NCBI GenBank assembly: GCA_963277665.1
Contig: OY728137.1
Location: forward strand, 1,172,384,670 to 1,172,448,669
Source: Viscum album
Taxonomy: Eukaryota; Streptophyta; Magnoliopsida; Santalales; Viscaceae
Length of the DNA: 64,000 nt
Direction of reading: 5' to 3'
Part shown: one piece after another, positions 13,723 to 26,900 of the stretch
Layout: each line of letters begins with the position of its first letter
How positions within the stretch are numbered: position 1 is the stretch's first letter
Translations under genes and position numbers: made by a program
Notes under the pieces: model-generated
Told to the model about the DNA's origin: nothing
The model's database searches: none
Seen by the model: the letters and a program-made list of their open reading frames with translations, nothing else

Positions 13723-15430
13723 ATGGATAACAGAGTTGAGGGTGCTACTACTAACATGACACCTTTCTTTAATGGTAATAACTATGGTAAATGGAAGTTA
13801 AAAATGAAAATTTATCTAGAGATCATGGGTCCTGAAATCTGGGACACAATTGAAGAACAACATGTTTTGCCTCTTACCACTAGAGACACATGGTCTGAAT
13901 TTAATAAAGTGACATATAACAATAATTGTAAATAAATGAATTCATTATAATGTTCTCTAGAAGATTAATAATTCAATAGAATATCTACCTGTAAAACTAC
14001 ATATGAAATTTGGGATACTTTGGTTGATTCTCATGAGGGAACCACCAATGTTAAAGAAATGAGATTAAATAATTAAACTATTAAATATGACAACATTAAA
14101 ATGAATACTGGTGAACTTATATCCTAAATTTATCTCATGTTCAATGAAATAGTAAATACCATGAGTCTTCTTTGAAAACCAACAGACAGCAAGTATCAGA
14201 CTATGAGGATTCTTCGATGCCTACCTGATAGATAGAGAGGAACTTCTGTTTCTATCTGAGAATCATTTGACATATGCAAGCTACAAGTAAAAGAACTAAT
14301 TGGAAAATTTATGATGTATGAATAATAGATTAAGGTAAATAAATAAGTAGATGAAGAACCCAAAAATAAATATGTATCATTCAAGACTGCTACCACAAAG
14401 AGAAAAGATAAAGAAAAATTTCAACCTCCTATAGACACTTCCACTAGTGAAGACAGAACTTCTAACAGTGATGATGAGATAGCTCATCTTTCTAGAAGAT
14501 TCAAGATTTATACCATAAGAAGAAGTTCTTTATAAAGTAAAACTATAAAGGAATGTATGATAATAATGGCAAATGGAAAGTGGACAAAAAATGGAATGAC
14601 AACACAAATGAGATAGTCTGTTATGAGTGCAAAAGAAAAGGACATGTGATGGTAGATTTCCCCAATCATAAATTTAATAAGAAATATGATGGGGATATAA
14701 AAAGGCTATGAAATATTCATGGAGTGATTTAGAAGATAGCTCTAGTAGATATGACACTACTGATATTGAGAAGAACAAACATGAAAATATATGTTTCATG
14801 AAAAAAACATCTAAGGTAATACCCAATTCCCCTATACCTAATGATTATTCTTCTAGAAAAGAATTTGAATATAATAATGAGGATAATATGACTAAGGATG
14901 AACTATATGAATATTTTGGAATGCTTGGGGATACCTTTAATCAACTCATGGATAAATATAAATTACTGAAATGAAAACATTCTTTAAATTATAATTATAA
15001 TTCTGATGTGAATATTGAGAGAGAAAAATATGCTTAGACATTAAATGAAAATATTTAACATAAATTATCAAATGGGAAATTAAAAAGGGAGCTTGAGAAG
15101 TTTATAACATGTAGAGTTACCTTGACTTGATTACTAGGGAAACATATTGCTCCAAATTACAAAACTGCTCTAGGATATCAACCAGGATAGAGAAGGATTA
15201 TTAAAAATAATTTTTTTTCCAAAATATGGATAGTTCACTACTAGTTCATTTTCTGAACCATCTTTTGAAAAACACTTTTATAAAGGACCTAAAAAGGTGT
15301 TCATGTATCAAAACAAATCTATTGATTATAGAAAACCTATGAGACAAGTATGGGTTCCCAAAGCATTAATTTCTAACCTCTCTGGACCCAAGAAAATCTT
15401 GGTACCAAAATTACCCTATGATTAATTTGT
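13723..15430 (+). pseudogene. Copia gag, broken
   Basis: The first frame (13723-13935) begins MDNRVEGATT and contains PFFNGNNYGKWKLKMKIYL, the typical N-terminal signature of copia gag (capsid protein forming the virus-like particle). Stops and frameshifts follow. A CCHC-type zinc knuckle is visible at about 14617-14661 as CYECKRKGHVMVDF, with the last cysteine changed to phenylalanine. An acidic, lysine-rich stretch (14708-14974) follows, and the WVPKALISNLSGPKK segment near 15345-15400 marks the linker ahead of the protease. The start was chosen because it lies about 140 bp downstream of the primer-binding site and opens the conserved segment. Not functional. Confidence 0.8.
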
Positions 15431-15439
15431 TTTGCAGGA

Positions 15440-15760
15440 AAATTGTCTAAAGAGCTCCTGTAAAACACTATAGTACATAGAGAGTGTATTTTCAAGACAT
15501 ATGTTAATAGACTATTCATGCTTCAAGAGACTAATTAAATTTTATGGTGGAAATGTCACATTCGGGGATAATTCCAAAGGGAATATCATCAGCTTAAGCC
15601 AAATTGGTAACCCTAATACTATATCAATTTCAAAAGTACTTGTTTTTGATGGGTCAAAATAAAATCCTCTCAGTATCTCTCAGTTGTGTGATGATGGATT
15701 TAATGTTATGATTGAAAATGATGCATGAAATTTTTTTAATTCTAGAAAAAATTTAATATT
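15440..15760 (+). pseudogene. Copia aspartic protease remnant
   Basis: Translation gives a run resembling the copia protease domain: SRHM-like and LIDYSCFKRL near 15500, then GGNVTFGDNSKGNIISL near 15550-15595, then NPLSISQLCDDGFNV near 15660-15705. The catalytic D-S/T-G triad before SRHM is not readable. In the family this enzyme cuts the Gag-Pol polyprotein. It lies between gag and integrase as expected for Ty1/copia. In-frame stops are present. Confidence 0.7.
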
Positions 15761-15829
15761 TACCGCTCTTAGAAATGAAAATGTATATGTTGTTGATTTA
15801 AATTCTTTAGCTAAGAAAAATTTGTCCTG

Positions 15830-16700
15830 TTTAAATGATTTTCATGATGAATCTTGGTTATGGCACAGAATATTAGGACACTACAACCTGTACTCACTTA
15901 GAAAACTAACTAGGAAATTTTTAGTTAGAGACTAACCTATATAGGAATTCCCACATAACAATATTTGTAATCCTTGTCAGAAAGTAAAACCACACAAATA
16001 TTCATTAAAACCAAAGAAATAAGTTTCTACTTCTCAACATCTTGTGCTTGTTCACATGGATTTGTTTAGACCATCTTGATTTTCAAGTTTAAATGGGAGG
16101 CACTATGTTTATGTTCTTGTAGATTATATTTCTTGATATACTTGGGAATACATTCTAGCTTACAAGAGTGAAGCATGTTCTTAATTAATTAAATATTCCA
16201 TGTTTGTAGATAATCTTAGTGGACTTAGAATTAAGACCTTGAGAAGTGATCATGGCCATGAGTTTGAAAATCTAGAGTTAGAATAATTTTTCTCACAAAA
16301 TGACTATAACCACGATTTCTATACTCCTACAACAACTCAACAAAATGGAGTTGTAGAAAGAATAAATATTACACATTAAGTGATTTCCTAGACTATGCTA
16401 AATGAGTATAATCTGCCTATCTATTTTGGGGCTGAATCTATTTATACATCTTGTTACATAATCAATAGAGTCTTAATGAGACATGTTATTAAGAAAACCC
16501 CTTATCAGTTATAGAATAATAGGAATCATAAGGTTTGTTACTTTAGAGTTTTTGGTTTCAAAGTATTTGTCCTTAACACTAAGGATAATCATAACAAATT
16601 TGCTTCCAATAGTAATGAAGGAATTTTCCTAGGTTATTTATCTCTATTAAAGCTTATAGTGTATTCAATAAGAGAACCAAATGTGTAGAAGAATCAGTTC
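15830..16700 (+). pseudogene. Copia integrase remnant
   Basis: The GAG-pre-integrase segment reads LWHRILGHYNLYSLRKLTRK (about 15858-15915), and the zinc-binding cysteines follow as CNPCQKVK near 15970. The DDE core is recognisable: HMDLFRP with the first Asp (about 16055), then LRSDHGHEFEN with the second Asp (about 16235-16270), then QQNGVVERINITH with the Glu (about 16335-16375). The C-terminal part keeps the RVFGF..VFVLNTKDN block near 16545-16585. Several stops interrupt it. In the family this enzyme inserts the cDNA into host DNA. Confidence 0.8.
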
Positions 16701-16979
16701 ATGTCAAATTGGATGAGACTGATCCACATGAACCCAAAACCTCTATTGAACATATTGAGGAAGTTATGTCAATTCTGGACCTTAATGATAAAGATAGTGA
16801 ACCCTTAGTGAAAAAACCAGTTCTTAAAATTTTCAAGAATCTGAGCATTGTGAATCTGAATCAATAGAAAACCATGAGGAGCCTATTTCCCCTATTTATA
16901 CAGGTATTAGAACCCTTAAAAATCATCCTTTAGAAGTCGTAGTAGGAGATCAAAATATAGGAACACAAAATAGAGATTC

Positions 16980-17160
16980 TCTGAGAAAGTCGGTTGAACA
17001 TCAAGCTTTTCTTTCACATTATGAACCTAAAAATATCAATGATGCTATCAGGGATGAATTTTGGGTGATAGCTATGCTAGAAAAATTAAATAAGTTTGAA
17101 AGATACAAAGTTTTGGAATTAGTAGAATGACCTAAAGACACTTGGACCATAGGCACTAAA
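16980..17160 (+). pseudogene. Copia reverse transcriptase, N-terminal part before the Gypsy-B insertion
   Basis: The segment reads AFLSHYEPKNINDAIRDEFW and then MLEKLNKFERYKVLELVE and DTWTIGTK, which is the conserved start of the copia RT domain. The reading stops exactly at GTK, where Gypsy-B begins. The expected continuation, WVFRN, is found at 43394 on the far side of the insertion. One stop lies inside this piece. Confidence 0.85.
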
Positions 17161-20100
17161 TGTAAAGCCCTGACCCCAGTTACATAGAGCTGGTGCATTA
17201 TTAGATAACATTGGCATGATACAAGGAATCATGTCCTGAAAGATCGATCAGTTTTGTATTATTGGAAACAAGATACATACAAAAGTTCAACATTACAACT
17301 TGAAAAGAAATACAACACTAGTTAATTCCATTAGAAATATCCAAACGTCCTAGATTATGCCTTAAATTCAATCATAACTAACCTCTTCATATCCTAGGAA
17401 AATGAAACATAAGAAAGGGGTGAGCTCAAATGTTCAGTAAGAGTAATAAGTACAGTAGAAGATAGTAGAAACATTAGGCTTGTTGAGTAATTGTAAACAC
17501 ATGCCGTTAGAAATAATAAACATGAACACTTTATGGATGTAATATGAGCTAAGTAAATAATTCTATAATAAAACATAGTCATGGGTATTATACTAGTCGA
17601 ATAACCATATGAACCATAATTATTATTTTCATAATGAGGGAATGTATAATGTCGTACTTTCTGAAAAATCGTGTCAAAGCCTCAGCCAAGACATCTAAAA
17701 ATGATTTAGGCATCGGCCAAAACCATATATCATATTGGGAAAGGCCTCATCCAATTCCACGTAAAATTGCCTCATGAGACCTACTGATGCACCAAGGAGC
17801 TATAGTGGGCTCCACCCATCACATACTAAGTCCTATACATTCCTCACATGAAAAGGTTGAAACATAACCTAAACATTCGTATTAAAACTAGCATACAAAA
17901 TGTCAATACTTTAACCGTAAACCATGAATGGTATAAAAAATAAGTCATCCACATTCAAAAATATTTCAAAACCTTAAATACAATATGGAATATTTTTATA
18001 ATAATGAATCAACTACAAACACATGTATATTTTTTCAACGGATGTTGACATAGATGAAATCAAAGCTTTTAGATAAAAATATATCTTTCTATTTTGAAAT
18101 CATTTAAAAGTCACATAATTATAAAATAAAACACTTATTTTGAAAATATTCTAATAATATTTTAAGGAAATAATCGAAGACGTTATTACAGTAGAAAATG
18201 ACCACACCCATTGTATATGTTAAAAACATTCTTACCTAAATTTTTTCGAAAAGGTCGTAAAGTACCTTGTTTTGAAAATGAAAGAAAGATTCCTTTCAAA
18301 ACATATAAGGTCATATAACGGTATAAATTACTTTATCACATAGTCTATTTAATAGTAAAAATGTTTTGAAATACATTTTTAAGAAAACACGAATGTGGAT
18401 GATAAAGATGTCCCAGTAGATACTTACATAAAAACAACCTCGGATAATAAAGATATTGTGAAATTAACCCTTAACTTGTAATTTTATTTAGTAGATGTTA
18501 TGTTAACCTCCTGTATAATAGTCAAAACATTGTTATTAAATTATAAATGAATCATAGACATAAATATGATATCATATATTATCTTATATTATTTCTTTGT
18601 TAATAAAATTTTAGTAGTATCATCGTTTCTAGTGAAAACTGATTCGTTTTCCTTTATATTCAGGGTTGTGTAAGTCATTTTGTTATGGATCAGATTTATT
18701 TTATTCATATACATAATGATATTATGTTAAAAAACATTATCTATAATAAAAAAATGAAAATTATTCTTGAATGATTACAATGGGGAGTGAATCTCATCGC
18801 GTTCGTGGAGACGATAATCTGTATATATGCTCGAACGAAAATATCATTATATTGATGGTGAAATCATATGTAATTGGATGTTATAGAATATATATAAATA
18901 ATAATTAACATTTTATATTTATTATTTACACCATTTATAGTCATTATTATACCCATCTATATAATGGAGTTTTTGGATAACAAACTACACCACGACGTGG
19001 AGACGGTAAGCCATACGTACGCACATATGGTGACTTTTTCATGCATATAATGGATACAATAATGAATATGGTTGTAAAATAATTATATTAATATCATAGT
19101 ATATATATGATACTAGATTTATTATTTCAGAATGTAAACAACAAATTAAGAGGAAGTGGAAAAAGAAAATATCTTGAAAGAAGTGATGAAATATGTACCT
19201 CTTGTTTGGGTTCTTCCTTTTGATTTGATCAAAAGTGCTCCTTAGGTTGGAATTATGACCAATGGAAGGCATCTAGGATGAAGGGAAGAAATATGGGAGG
19301 ATATTTGGTAATGGTTTGGCTGAGAAAAATTGCTTTGGAGGTGGAAAATTAAGAGTATGAGAAGTACCCTTTTATAATAGAGGTGAGGGTCACTTTAGAA
19401 AAAGCATGAAATATTATTTTATAATAAAATCATTTTTGATTTATAATGGATCGAAAATGATTTATTTAGAGAATAAGGTGGAGATGGGTCGAAAAAATAT
19501 CAAAAAATATGTTTTTTATAGTTTTATGTCACTGTATTAACCTTATCTTTTAGATTTAACTCTTAATTAAATAGTTTGACATTTACCATGTCTCAATGTA
19601 TTTTTATATCATATGGTTAGTAAACATACTATAACAAGCGAATATAACCCCATGTGGTTCATTATTAATATATACAACCTTATCTAATTATTTTTCCAAA
19701 CCATATATTTTTAGGAATATTATATAAATTAATAATGTAGTATTTGTTTTAAAAACTCAATTATGTCAATTTTCACACTATTTAGTATTTGATTTTTTTA
19801 AAGCCATTAAAACATTATCACTTAGAATAAAATTAATTTAACCAACCCTAACATATCATATTAACATATAAAATTAGTTTAATTTATCATAAGTCTTAAT
19901 TATATTTATTTTGATATTTATAATATTAATTATTTTGATATTTCATTAATAAGATAATTACTACATCATCATTGTGTAATAGACAAATTAAATTATTTAA
20001 TGTCTATAAATTATAAAAAAAATACCATTATTTATGAAATATTTTTATATTTATAATGAATATTTATAGTTTAATTTATATTGTGTGTGACCCTATATTA

Positions 20101-20921
20101 AAAATGGTTCAGTTATTAAACATTGAATTAAACTCTTTTAACTCTTCTTTAAATAAAATAATAATAAATGACTTAATATAATCCATGTGAGAAAAACAGG
20201 GTCATATTTTATTCCTAAGGTAGTTTTAGGTCTAATTATACTTATCCAATATAATTAGTACATGTTGTAGGGTAATTATGATATCATTTTTACCCTTAAT
20301 TACCCAATTTACTTTTAACCGTGGTAAATAGAAGCCAAAAGTTACTATTCACAAAAAATTATTTTTTATCTTTTTGAACCACTGTTTACATACTAATATT
20401 AACCTTGTATGTCAGATTTTTTAAAATTCAACTCATATAAGCGACAAAATTATGTTTTATGCAAATTTCAAATTGCTCCAAGGAGGTGGGTAAAAGACGG
20501 TAAAAAGTTCAACAAAATTTTTATATATCTAAAGTTTTTATAAAATGGCTATAATTAATTACATTGAAATAATATAATAATTATGTATCTATTTTGGCAT
20601 AAAATAAATTTAATTAAAATAAATAATTATTTAAATACAAATTCAGTTTTAATCAATAACGCATTGTTTTTCACTATTCATCAAAAATTGAAGGTTTTGA
20701 GAAAAATACTAAAAATTAACCGTAAGATAATTTTGATATTTCAAATTAAAAAATTAATTCCATTTTGAAAAATAGAATTTATAAAATTTAAAAAAATGGG
20801 TATTACTATTCATAATGGCTAGTTTGATTGGTCGATGTGTGTTAGAATTTTGAAGTTGTGTACAATGAAAGCTATTGCATTATTCAAAGGGAAACGTAGC
20901 ATGGATGCTTAGGGTGTTACA
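17161..20921 (-). repeat. Gypsy-B 3' LTR
   Basis: This is the left copy of the pair, aligned end to end with 39636-43388, for example in the shared AACTTGAAAAGAAATACAAC at 17297 and 39772. It contains two CG-rich motif copies at about 18790-18835 and 18990-19030. Frames at 17394-17582, 19039-19272 and 20583-20768 lie inside the LTR and have no domain. There is no evidence of a gene. Confidence 0.9.
18790..19035 (-). promoter_or_regulatory. Duplicated CG-rich LTR motif (Gypsy-B 3' LTR)
   Basis: Two CG-rich blocks, CGCGTTCGTGGAGACGATAA near 18798 and CACGACGTGGAGACGGTAAG near 18992, each run into a TACG/ACGTACGCAC-like stretch about 190 bp apart. They are the reverse complement of the Gypsy-A motifs and recur in the sister LTR at 41270-41505. 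Function unknown. Confidence 0.45.
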
Positions 20922-20936
20922 TTATTCCTTTCTTAA
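20922..20936 (-). promoter_or_regulatory. Gypsy-B polypurine tract
   Basis: On the minus strand TTTAAGAAAGGAATAA immediately precedes the LTR start TGTAACACCC. Position and composition fit the plus-strand priming tract of an LTR retrotransposon. Confidence 0.65.
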
Positions 20937-20966
20937 AATAATTTCTTCCTCAAAATTTCTAGAATA

Positions 20967-21257
20967 CTACTGCACAAAAATATTTGGGTGGTTCTTCATC
21001 AAAAGTTCCTCTAATTCCCATGTTGCCTCTTCCGTCTTATGGTTTCTCCATATAACTTTTACCAGATCAGTCGTCTGATTTCTCAACACTTGTTCTCTGG
21101 TATCAAAAATCATGACAAGCTCTTCACAATAAGATATATCAGGTTCCAGTTCAATTTCCTTATTGGTGAGTACATGCATTGGGTCAGGAATGTATTTTCT
21201 CAACAGTGATATGTGGAACACATCGTGATCTTTGGAAATACATGGCGACATTGTCAA
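20967..21257 (-). pseudogene. Gypsy-B integrase C-terminus with chromodomain
   Basis: A 96-residue open stretch contains FHISLLRKYIPDP, the conserved end of the integrase C-terminal domain (about residues 15-27). It continues to a chromodomain-like segment with VKVIWRNHKTEEATWELEE (about residues 66-84), which matches the chromoviral signature with its aromatic W and WELEE. In this family the chromodomain is thought to guide integration toward particular chromatin. It sits at the 3' end of pol, next to the polypurine tract. The segment itself is open, but the upstream integrase is broken. Confidence 0.85.
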
Positions 21258-22332
21258 ACGGTAAGCTATAGCCCCAATTCATTCTAGAATTTTGAAAGTT
21301 CTGATGTACCTGGGAATTAATTTACCATTATTACCAAATCATATAACTCCCTTCTTGTGGATATTCCTTCAAGAAAGCATGATCTCCTACCTAAAATTCC
21401 AAATCCTTCCTCCGATTATCAAAATAGCTCTTATGCCTACTTTGAGCTTTATTGATGTGGGTTTGGATAACCTTCACCTTTTACATCATTTACTCAACAT
21501 GTTCTGGGCCTACTAGTTTTCTTACACCAACATCATCCTAACAAGTTGGTGTGCGACATCTCTTTCTATATAACACTTCATATGGTTCCATTTGAATACT
21601 TGAATGGAAGCTATTGTAATCATAAAATTCTACCAGAGGTAAATATTGCTCCCACATACCTTGAAAGTCATGTCAGAAAAATCTCAACATGTCTTCTAAG
21701 GTTTTAATAGTCCTTTCTGATTGTCCATCGATTTGTGGGTGATAGGCAGTGCTCAAACAAAGTTCAGTATCCAAGGCCTTCTAAAAGAGTTTTTAAAATA
21801 TTGATGTAAAACGGGGATCTCGATCCGAAACAATCGATAGGGGTGCACCATGGAGTCTTAGAACTTCATTAATACATAGTCTTTCTAGACGTTCAAGTGG
21901 TAATTCTTCTCTTAATGAATGAAAATTATTTGACCTGGTAAGGTGATCAACAATTACCCATATTGCATCATTCCTTCTAGGATTTTTTGGTAGCCCCATG
22001 AAAAATTCCATTGTAATATTATCCCATTTACACTCATGTATGGGAATAGTTTTCATGACTCCACTAGGCTGTTTCCTTTTAGCTTTCACTTGTTGACAAA
22101 CCAAACATTTTGACACAAAATCATCAATCTCCCTCTTCATGTTGTCCCACCCAAAATGATCCTTCAAATATCTATACATCTTGGTGCTCCGATGGTGTAT
22201 AGAGAAATTGGAGCTATGAGCATCATCCAATAATTCCTTTTTTAGATCAGGTATTTTAGGAACACAAATTCTCTTCCCAAATTTCAAAATTTCATCTTCA
22301 TATATGAAGTTACTCAATCTCACATCATTCAC
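21258..22332 (-). pseudogene. Gypsy-B integrase
   Basis: The N-terminal zinc finger is visible at 22332-22080: HSSNFSIHHRSTKMYRYLK gives the His ligands and CLVCQQVK the Cys pair. The catalytic core follows: WDNITMEFFMGLPKN, where the usual first Asp of MDF is replaced by Glu, then IVSDRDPRF with the second Asp. The third acidic residue lies in YHPQIDGQSERTIKTLEDML near 21670-21760, after a frame break near 21790. Changed or broken catalytic positions make activity unlikely. In the family it inserts the cDNA. It lies between RNase H and the chromodomain. Confidence 0.85.
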
Positions 22333-22399
22333 AGCTTTAATCTTTTTTTGAAACTCCTCACCATCAGTCAGAGAACTCTTTATTTTTTTAGTAAAGATG

Positions 22400-23203
22400 G
22401 ATTGGAAACCATTTCAAAAATTATTGATTTATCACATTCCATGGTTATTCCCATATCCATATTTATTAGATCCATGAAAAAGACCCCACTATAACTCTCA
22501 TTTTATTCAAAACTCCATGATCCTTTCTACTCAAATCATCTTCTCCCTTATTTACCTTCCCAGGGTGGTAGTGTATAATAAAATCATAATCTTTGAGTAG
22601 TTCAATCCATCTCCTTTTCCTCATTTTGAGTTATTTATATGATAAAATATACTTTAAACTCTTGGGATCTGAATAAATCTCACATTTTTCACCATAGAGA
22701 TAGTTTCTCCATATCTTCAGAGAAAAGATTACAGCTACTAACTCATGATCATGAGAGGGATAGTTTTTCCCAATAAATTTTAGCTATCGTGATGCATATG
22801 CAATAACAGTATCATTATTCATAACGACACAGCGAAGTCCTTTTATTGAAGCATCACTATAAATAACAAACCCATAATTCGCTAATGGTAGAGTCAATAT
22901 AGAACTGTTGAATAATATTATATTTAGTTTTCCAAAACATTCTTCACAATATTTTGTCCAAAAAAAAATAACCCCTTTATGTGTGATATTGGTTAATGGG
23001 TTAGCCAACTGGGCAAAATTCTGGACCAAGCATCGATAATAACCTATTAAACCAAAAAAACTATGTACCTCAGTTATACTCATCGGTGCTAGAAATTCAT
23101 GGATTGCCTTGGTCATTGAAGGATCAATAGAGATTCCATACTTACATAGAATATGTCCAAGAAAATAAATCTCTTGAATCCATAATTCACACTTGCTAAA
23201 CAT
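22400..23203 (-). pseudogene. Gypsy-B RT thumb/connection and RNase H
   Basis: The open part (22784-23203) starts MFSKCELWIQEIYFLGHILC, the conserved CxF..x.v.FLGH segment after the RT palm. It carries GLIGYYRCLVQNFAQLANPL and then FVIYSDASIKGLRCVV, where the first catalytic RNase H Asp is in YSDAS. Beyond a stop at 22784 the frame continues as KNYPSHDHEL and the IWRNYLYG segment near 22690-22720. RNase H removes the RNA template during cDNA synthesis. The broken frame excludes a working protein. Confidence 0.85.
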
Positions 23204-23458
23204 CCCACATAATTCATTTTTCTGATGGTTTTCAGAATAGTGTGCAAGTGTTATTCATGATCTTCATAGATTTTTTAGTATACGAATATATCATCAATAA
23301 ATATCACAAAAAATTCATCAATATATTCCTTGACAACTATATTCATTAGATCCATGAAGAAAGAGGGTGAATTACTCAATCCAAAAGGCATTACTGTAAA
23401 TTCATAATGCTCGTACATGGTTTGAAATGCTATTTTTAGAATGTAAGCCTTTTTTCAC
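23204..23458 (-). pseudogene. Gypsy-B reverse transcriptase palm, C-terminal side of the CACTA insertion
   Basis: Reading the minus strand from the CACTA border gives KTAF-like residues, then [19 protein letters not shown] and the catalytic motif FIDDIFVY at about 23283-23305. The first part of the domain is at 37168-37440. With the CACTA element and one ACA duplicate removed, the coding phase continues across the junction. A stop follows the FIDDIFVY motif. Confidence 0.85.
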
Positions 23459-23461
23459 ACA

Positions 23462-23600
23462 CACAGTACTAGAAATTGAAGCTATAGCCATGGACCTATA
23501 TCAACAGTTTTATTGGTCTGTCTCTATGTCTTCTTAATTGTCATGGTTTAATTTAATAACTGTGGTTATACCACATGTTTTGCTATTTTGTATCGGGTCC
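23462..23600 (+). repeat. CACTA left terminus and subterminal region
   Basis: The terminal CACAGTACTAGAAATT is followed by GCTATAGCCATGG and by degenerate copies such as TGTCATGGTTTAATTTAATA and CTGTGGTTATACCAC (23540-23575). These are the same palindromic type as the dense repeats at the other end, inverted. Confidence 0.7.
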
Positions 23601-23624
23601 CCCGATTCGCTACTCTCGCACTCT

Positions 23625-23935
23625 TCCTGACTTTTTCTCCTCCCAGATTCTTCTCCTTCCAATGAGTTCTCCTCCCCGACCTCACCTGACCGTGTCACCC
23701 TCCTTTATGACCTCTCCTGACCACGACAATGTACCCACCTGATGACTTCTCCTCCCCATCATTTTCTCCTCGCTGTGGCGCCCTCCTCTCTGACGAACTC
23801 TCTCACTATGGCTCCCTCCTCCCGACAACCTCTCTCACAGCGTCACCCTCCTCCCCGGAGACCTCTCTCACCACGACGCCCTCCTCTATGAGGACCTATC
23901 ACCGCGCCGCCCTCCTTATGGCTTCCAATCCACAT
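23625..23935 (+). repeat. C-rich degenerate array (CACTA left part)
   Basis: The stretch repeats variants of CTCCTCCCCGACCTCTCTCACC with GC content far above its surroundings. A 92-codon frame at 23729-24007 is a by-product of the repeat and ends in unique AT-rich sequence. I see no gene. Confidence 0.65.
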
Positions 23936-23999
23936 AGGTATTTTATACCATATTATTTCATCAATGTTATGATTTTATGGTTATATTGTGATTTGAAAT

Positions 24000-26900
24000 T
24001 CATGTGATGGTTATTTAGACCTCCCTTCCTCTTGTATTTATAGAAGACATGGGTAGAGTATGAGTAGAAATTGAATTTATATTGATGTGATGATGTTGAA
24101 GATATAATGGAACCATACACAGTGATGGTGATATAATAATTATTGATAATAAAATTAATGGTATTGGAGTCCTAGGATGTTTTATGATGTTTAATGTACT
24201 TATTCAATAATTTTTTGGATTTAGAATAGGTTCAAGAAGGTTTGAAGATATTTGGAGAAGTAAAAGTCATTTATTGGAAGAATTTATTCTGTTTTCATGA
24301 TTAAAATACTTTTTCAATAGGATATGAATCATCAAAATTATTTTTCTACTGTATATGTATAAGTAAATCATATTTCTAGGAGAAATATGGGATCCAAATT
24401 GTATAAATGGGAAATATAAATTAATACCATGTTTCGAAAGTTATATGTATAAATAATGTATTAGTGTTAGGAATAAAATGATGATTGTGTCAGAATTCAA
24501 TAATACCATGTTTCTATAGTTCTATCATAAACTTACTGAAAAATCATCTCTAAAAGGTATATTCAAATTTTTTGATGACAAAATAAAGACAAAATCTGAA
24601 GGGGTGGGGGGAATAAATTCATGAACATTAATGTTTTTAATATGTTTTTTTGAGATGTATGTAACAGATTAGTTAAAAAATATTATATACAATACATAAA
24701 AAGATGTTTCAATATTAGAATCGCATGAAGAGAATTTTCTGACATAATTAATGTTAAATTTGATCACCCTTTTTTCAACATCTATCATGGATTACTTAAA
24801 ATTAGAGTTGGTTAATTTTATCTCATTTATATGATTGTTTTGATTCCATACCTATTTAGAGTAAATCATACTATATTTGTTAAAAGAGGAGAATAAGATC
24901 TCAAATTTTTAATAGTAGAGATGATAATTCATTCCCTTATTTATATCATTGGTTTTATTATCAATAAAGGTTATATGGAAATGTTGAATTTTGAAATGAA
25001 ATAGGTATTAAAAAAATCATATGTGAGATATTGAAGAACCCAATTGATTTATTGAATATTATTTTTATATTAATAATTTTATTCAATGAAAATTTTGGGA
25101 TTTTTAATTATGATTATTTTTGAACTATTTATTATGTCAAAGTAATTATCTAAATACACTAGGAGAAGTGAACATTGTTTACACATTTTAAAATGGAATA
25201 TTAATATTATTGATTATCATATTTATGTTGTTTTATATTTGATGGTGAAAATTGGGTTGATATTGAATTCAATATTTAAAATATGATTTAAAAAAATAGT
25301 GATCCTTTATTAGAAAATGGGTTCAGCCATAGGCCAACCAAGGATGAACACTTATTAAGAAAGACAGAGTTTTTAATCACCCATCCCATTGTAGCAATTG
25401 AGAGTGCATAACACTCCCATGGAGATTCTAAGGATTGTGGGATTCATAGTTCCACCATGGATGTGCTTTGTTTTGATCACGTATGAGGAGTGGGTATGTG
25501 GAATAACATAGGGAGGAATGACCATATAAATTCCATAGTTTGTGAAAGTGTATCAATGTGTCATCCCCAATGCCAGCTCAAATGTAGGGAGACACACCTA
25601 TGTATTACTAAGGAGTAGCAGTCTGAGCATATTATTGATTTCGGAAAAATTCTATGTGGAACACTTTTTATCCAATTAAAATGTTTCATATATAATTCTA
25701 TCTATTTGATATGTTTTATTTGAGCTATCTGGTCAAGCTAAGAAGTTGTGTTCTTCCTTAAGATTCATTATTGAAGCTTCAATACAATGCTCTATATGTC
25801 ATAATGATTAGTGATCAAATTCATCTACTAAAATCCTAAGAGGGGATGAATATGGTTTTATGATTCCACAAATTAATAAACTGGATTTAGTGGTGTATTT
25901 TATTATTTAAAATAATGAATAGAAAATAGTGGCAGTGAGATTTTTTTTATAAAGATGGTGTCTTTCGTAATTGCAAAGCTTTAAGTGGAGTTGTGCATAT
26001 ATATTATTGGCGGTGCACATATGTGGTGGGGATAATTTGGTGGAGTATTCTCCATTAATACCCCCAACATTCTCGTTTCTTGGGTAAATACAGTAAGAAT
26101 ATCCAATAGATAATTTGGAAGAGTTGAGAGTGAAATAGGGAAAACAAGAAATGTCAATATTTGTGTATGGTTTCTATGAATTCATAAATATTATTTCTAT
26201 AAATTCATTTTTTCATTATCATGGTTTGATAACACAATCCAGTGTATGATCCACAATATATTTCAGGAGGGACATAAAGTACCTTCCATGTATACATCTA
26301 TTTAGTGAGGTATATAAGTTCAAGATTAGTTGTGTGAGAGGGGGAAGGAATACACATCATGTATACTATTATTCCATACCTGAATGTTAAAATAAATTTA
26401 TCAGATTAAATTTAATATTATAAATTCATGAGTTTTTATGATGGAGAAAAATAGTGACGTTATTGTTAAGTAGCGAGTTAGGTGAAGAGTACAAGAAATA
26501 AAATACATCAAATAATATGCATGAATGAGTTTTTTTTCATGGAAATGAATGTAATTAATTCATTATAAGGGAGTATATTGTTAATTTTTGTATCTAAATG
26601 TATTAAATTGAAGGGGGGTTCATTGTTTCTTACATTAATGTGGTTTGAGAAATGACCATGTGATATATTTTTCATAAATATTGGGCATTGTTTTGAGACT
26701 AATCTAGGTTTAGTATCAGAAGATTTCACACATGAGAATTTAGTGATTAAGTGGGGCTAAAACATCAGAAGAAGAAATAATATTATCCTAATCATGGTTT
26801 CCATTACCCAATTGATCATACACAAGTGATTAAAATTATTAATAAAAACTACATAAATTTTTTTTCTATTGAATGTATTTGAATTTGTACATTAGAAAAT

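Noticed and set aside
20967..23458. Possible endogenous pararetrovirus, because RT and RNase H are present
   Set aside because: Integrase, chromodomain, LTRs, TSD, primer-binding site and polypurine tract are all present in the Ty3/gypsy order; no movement or coat protein is seen.
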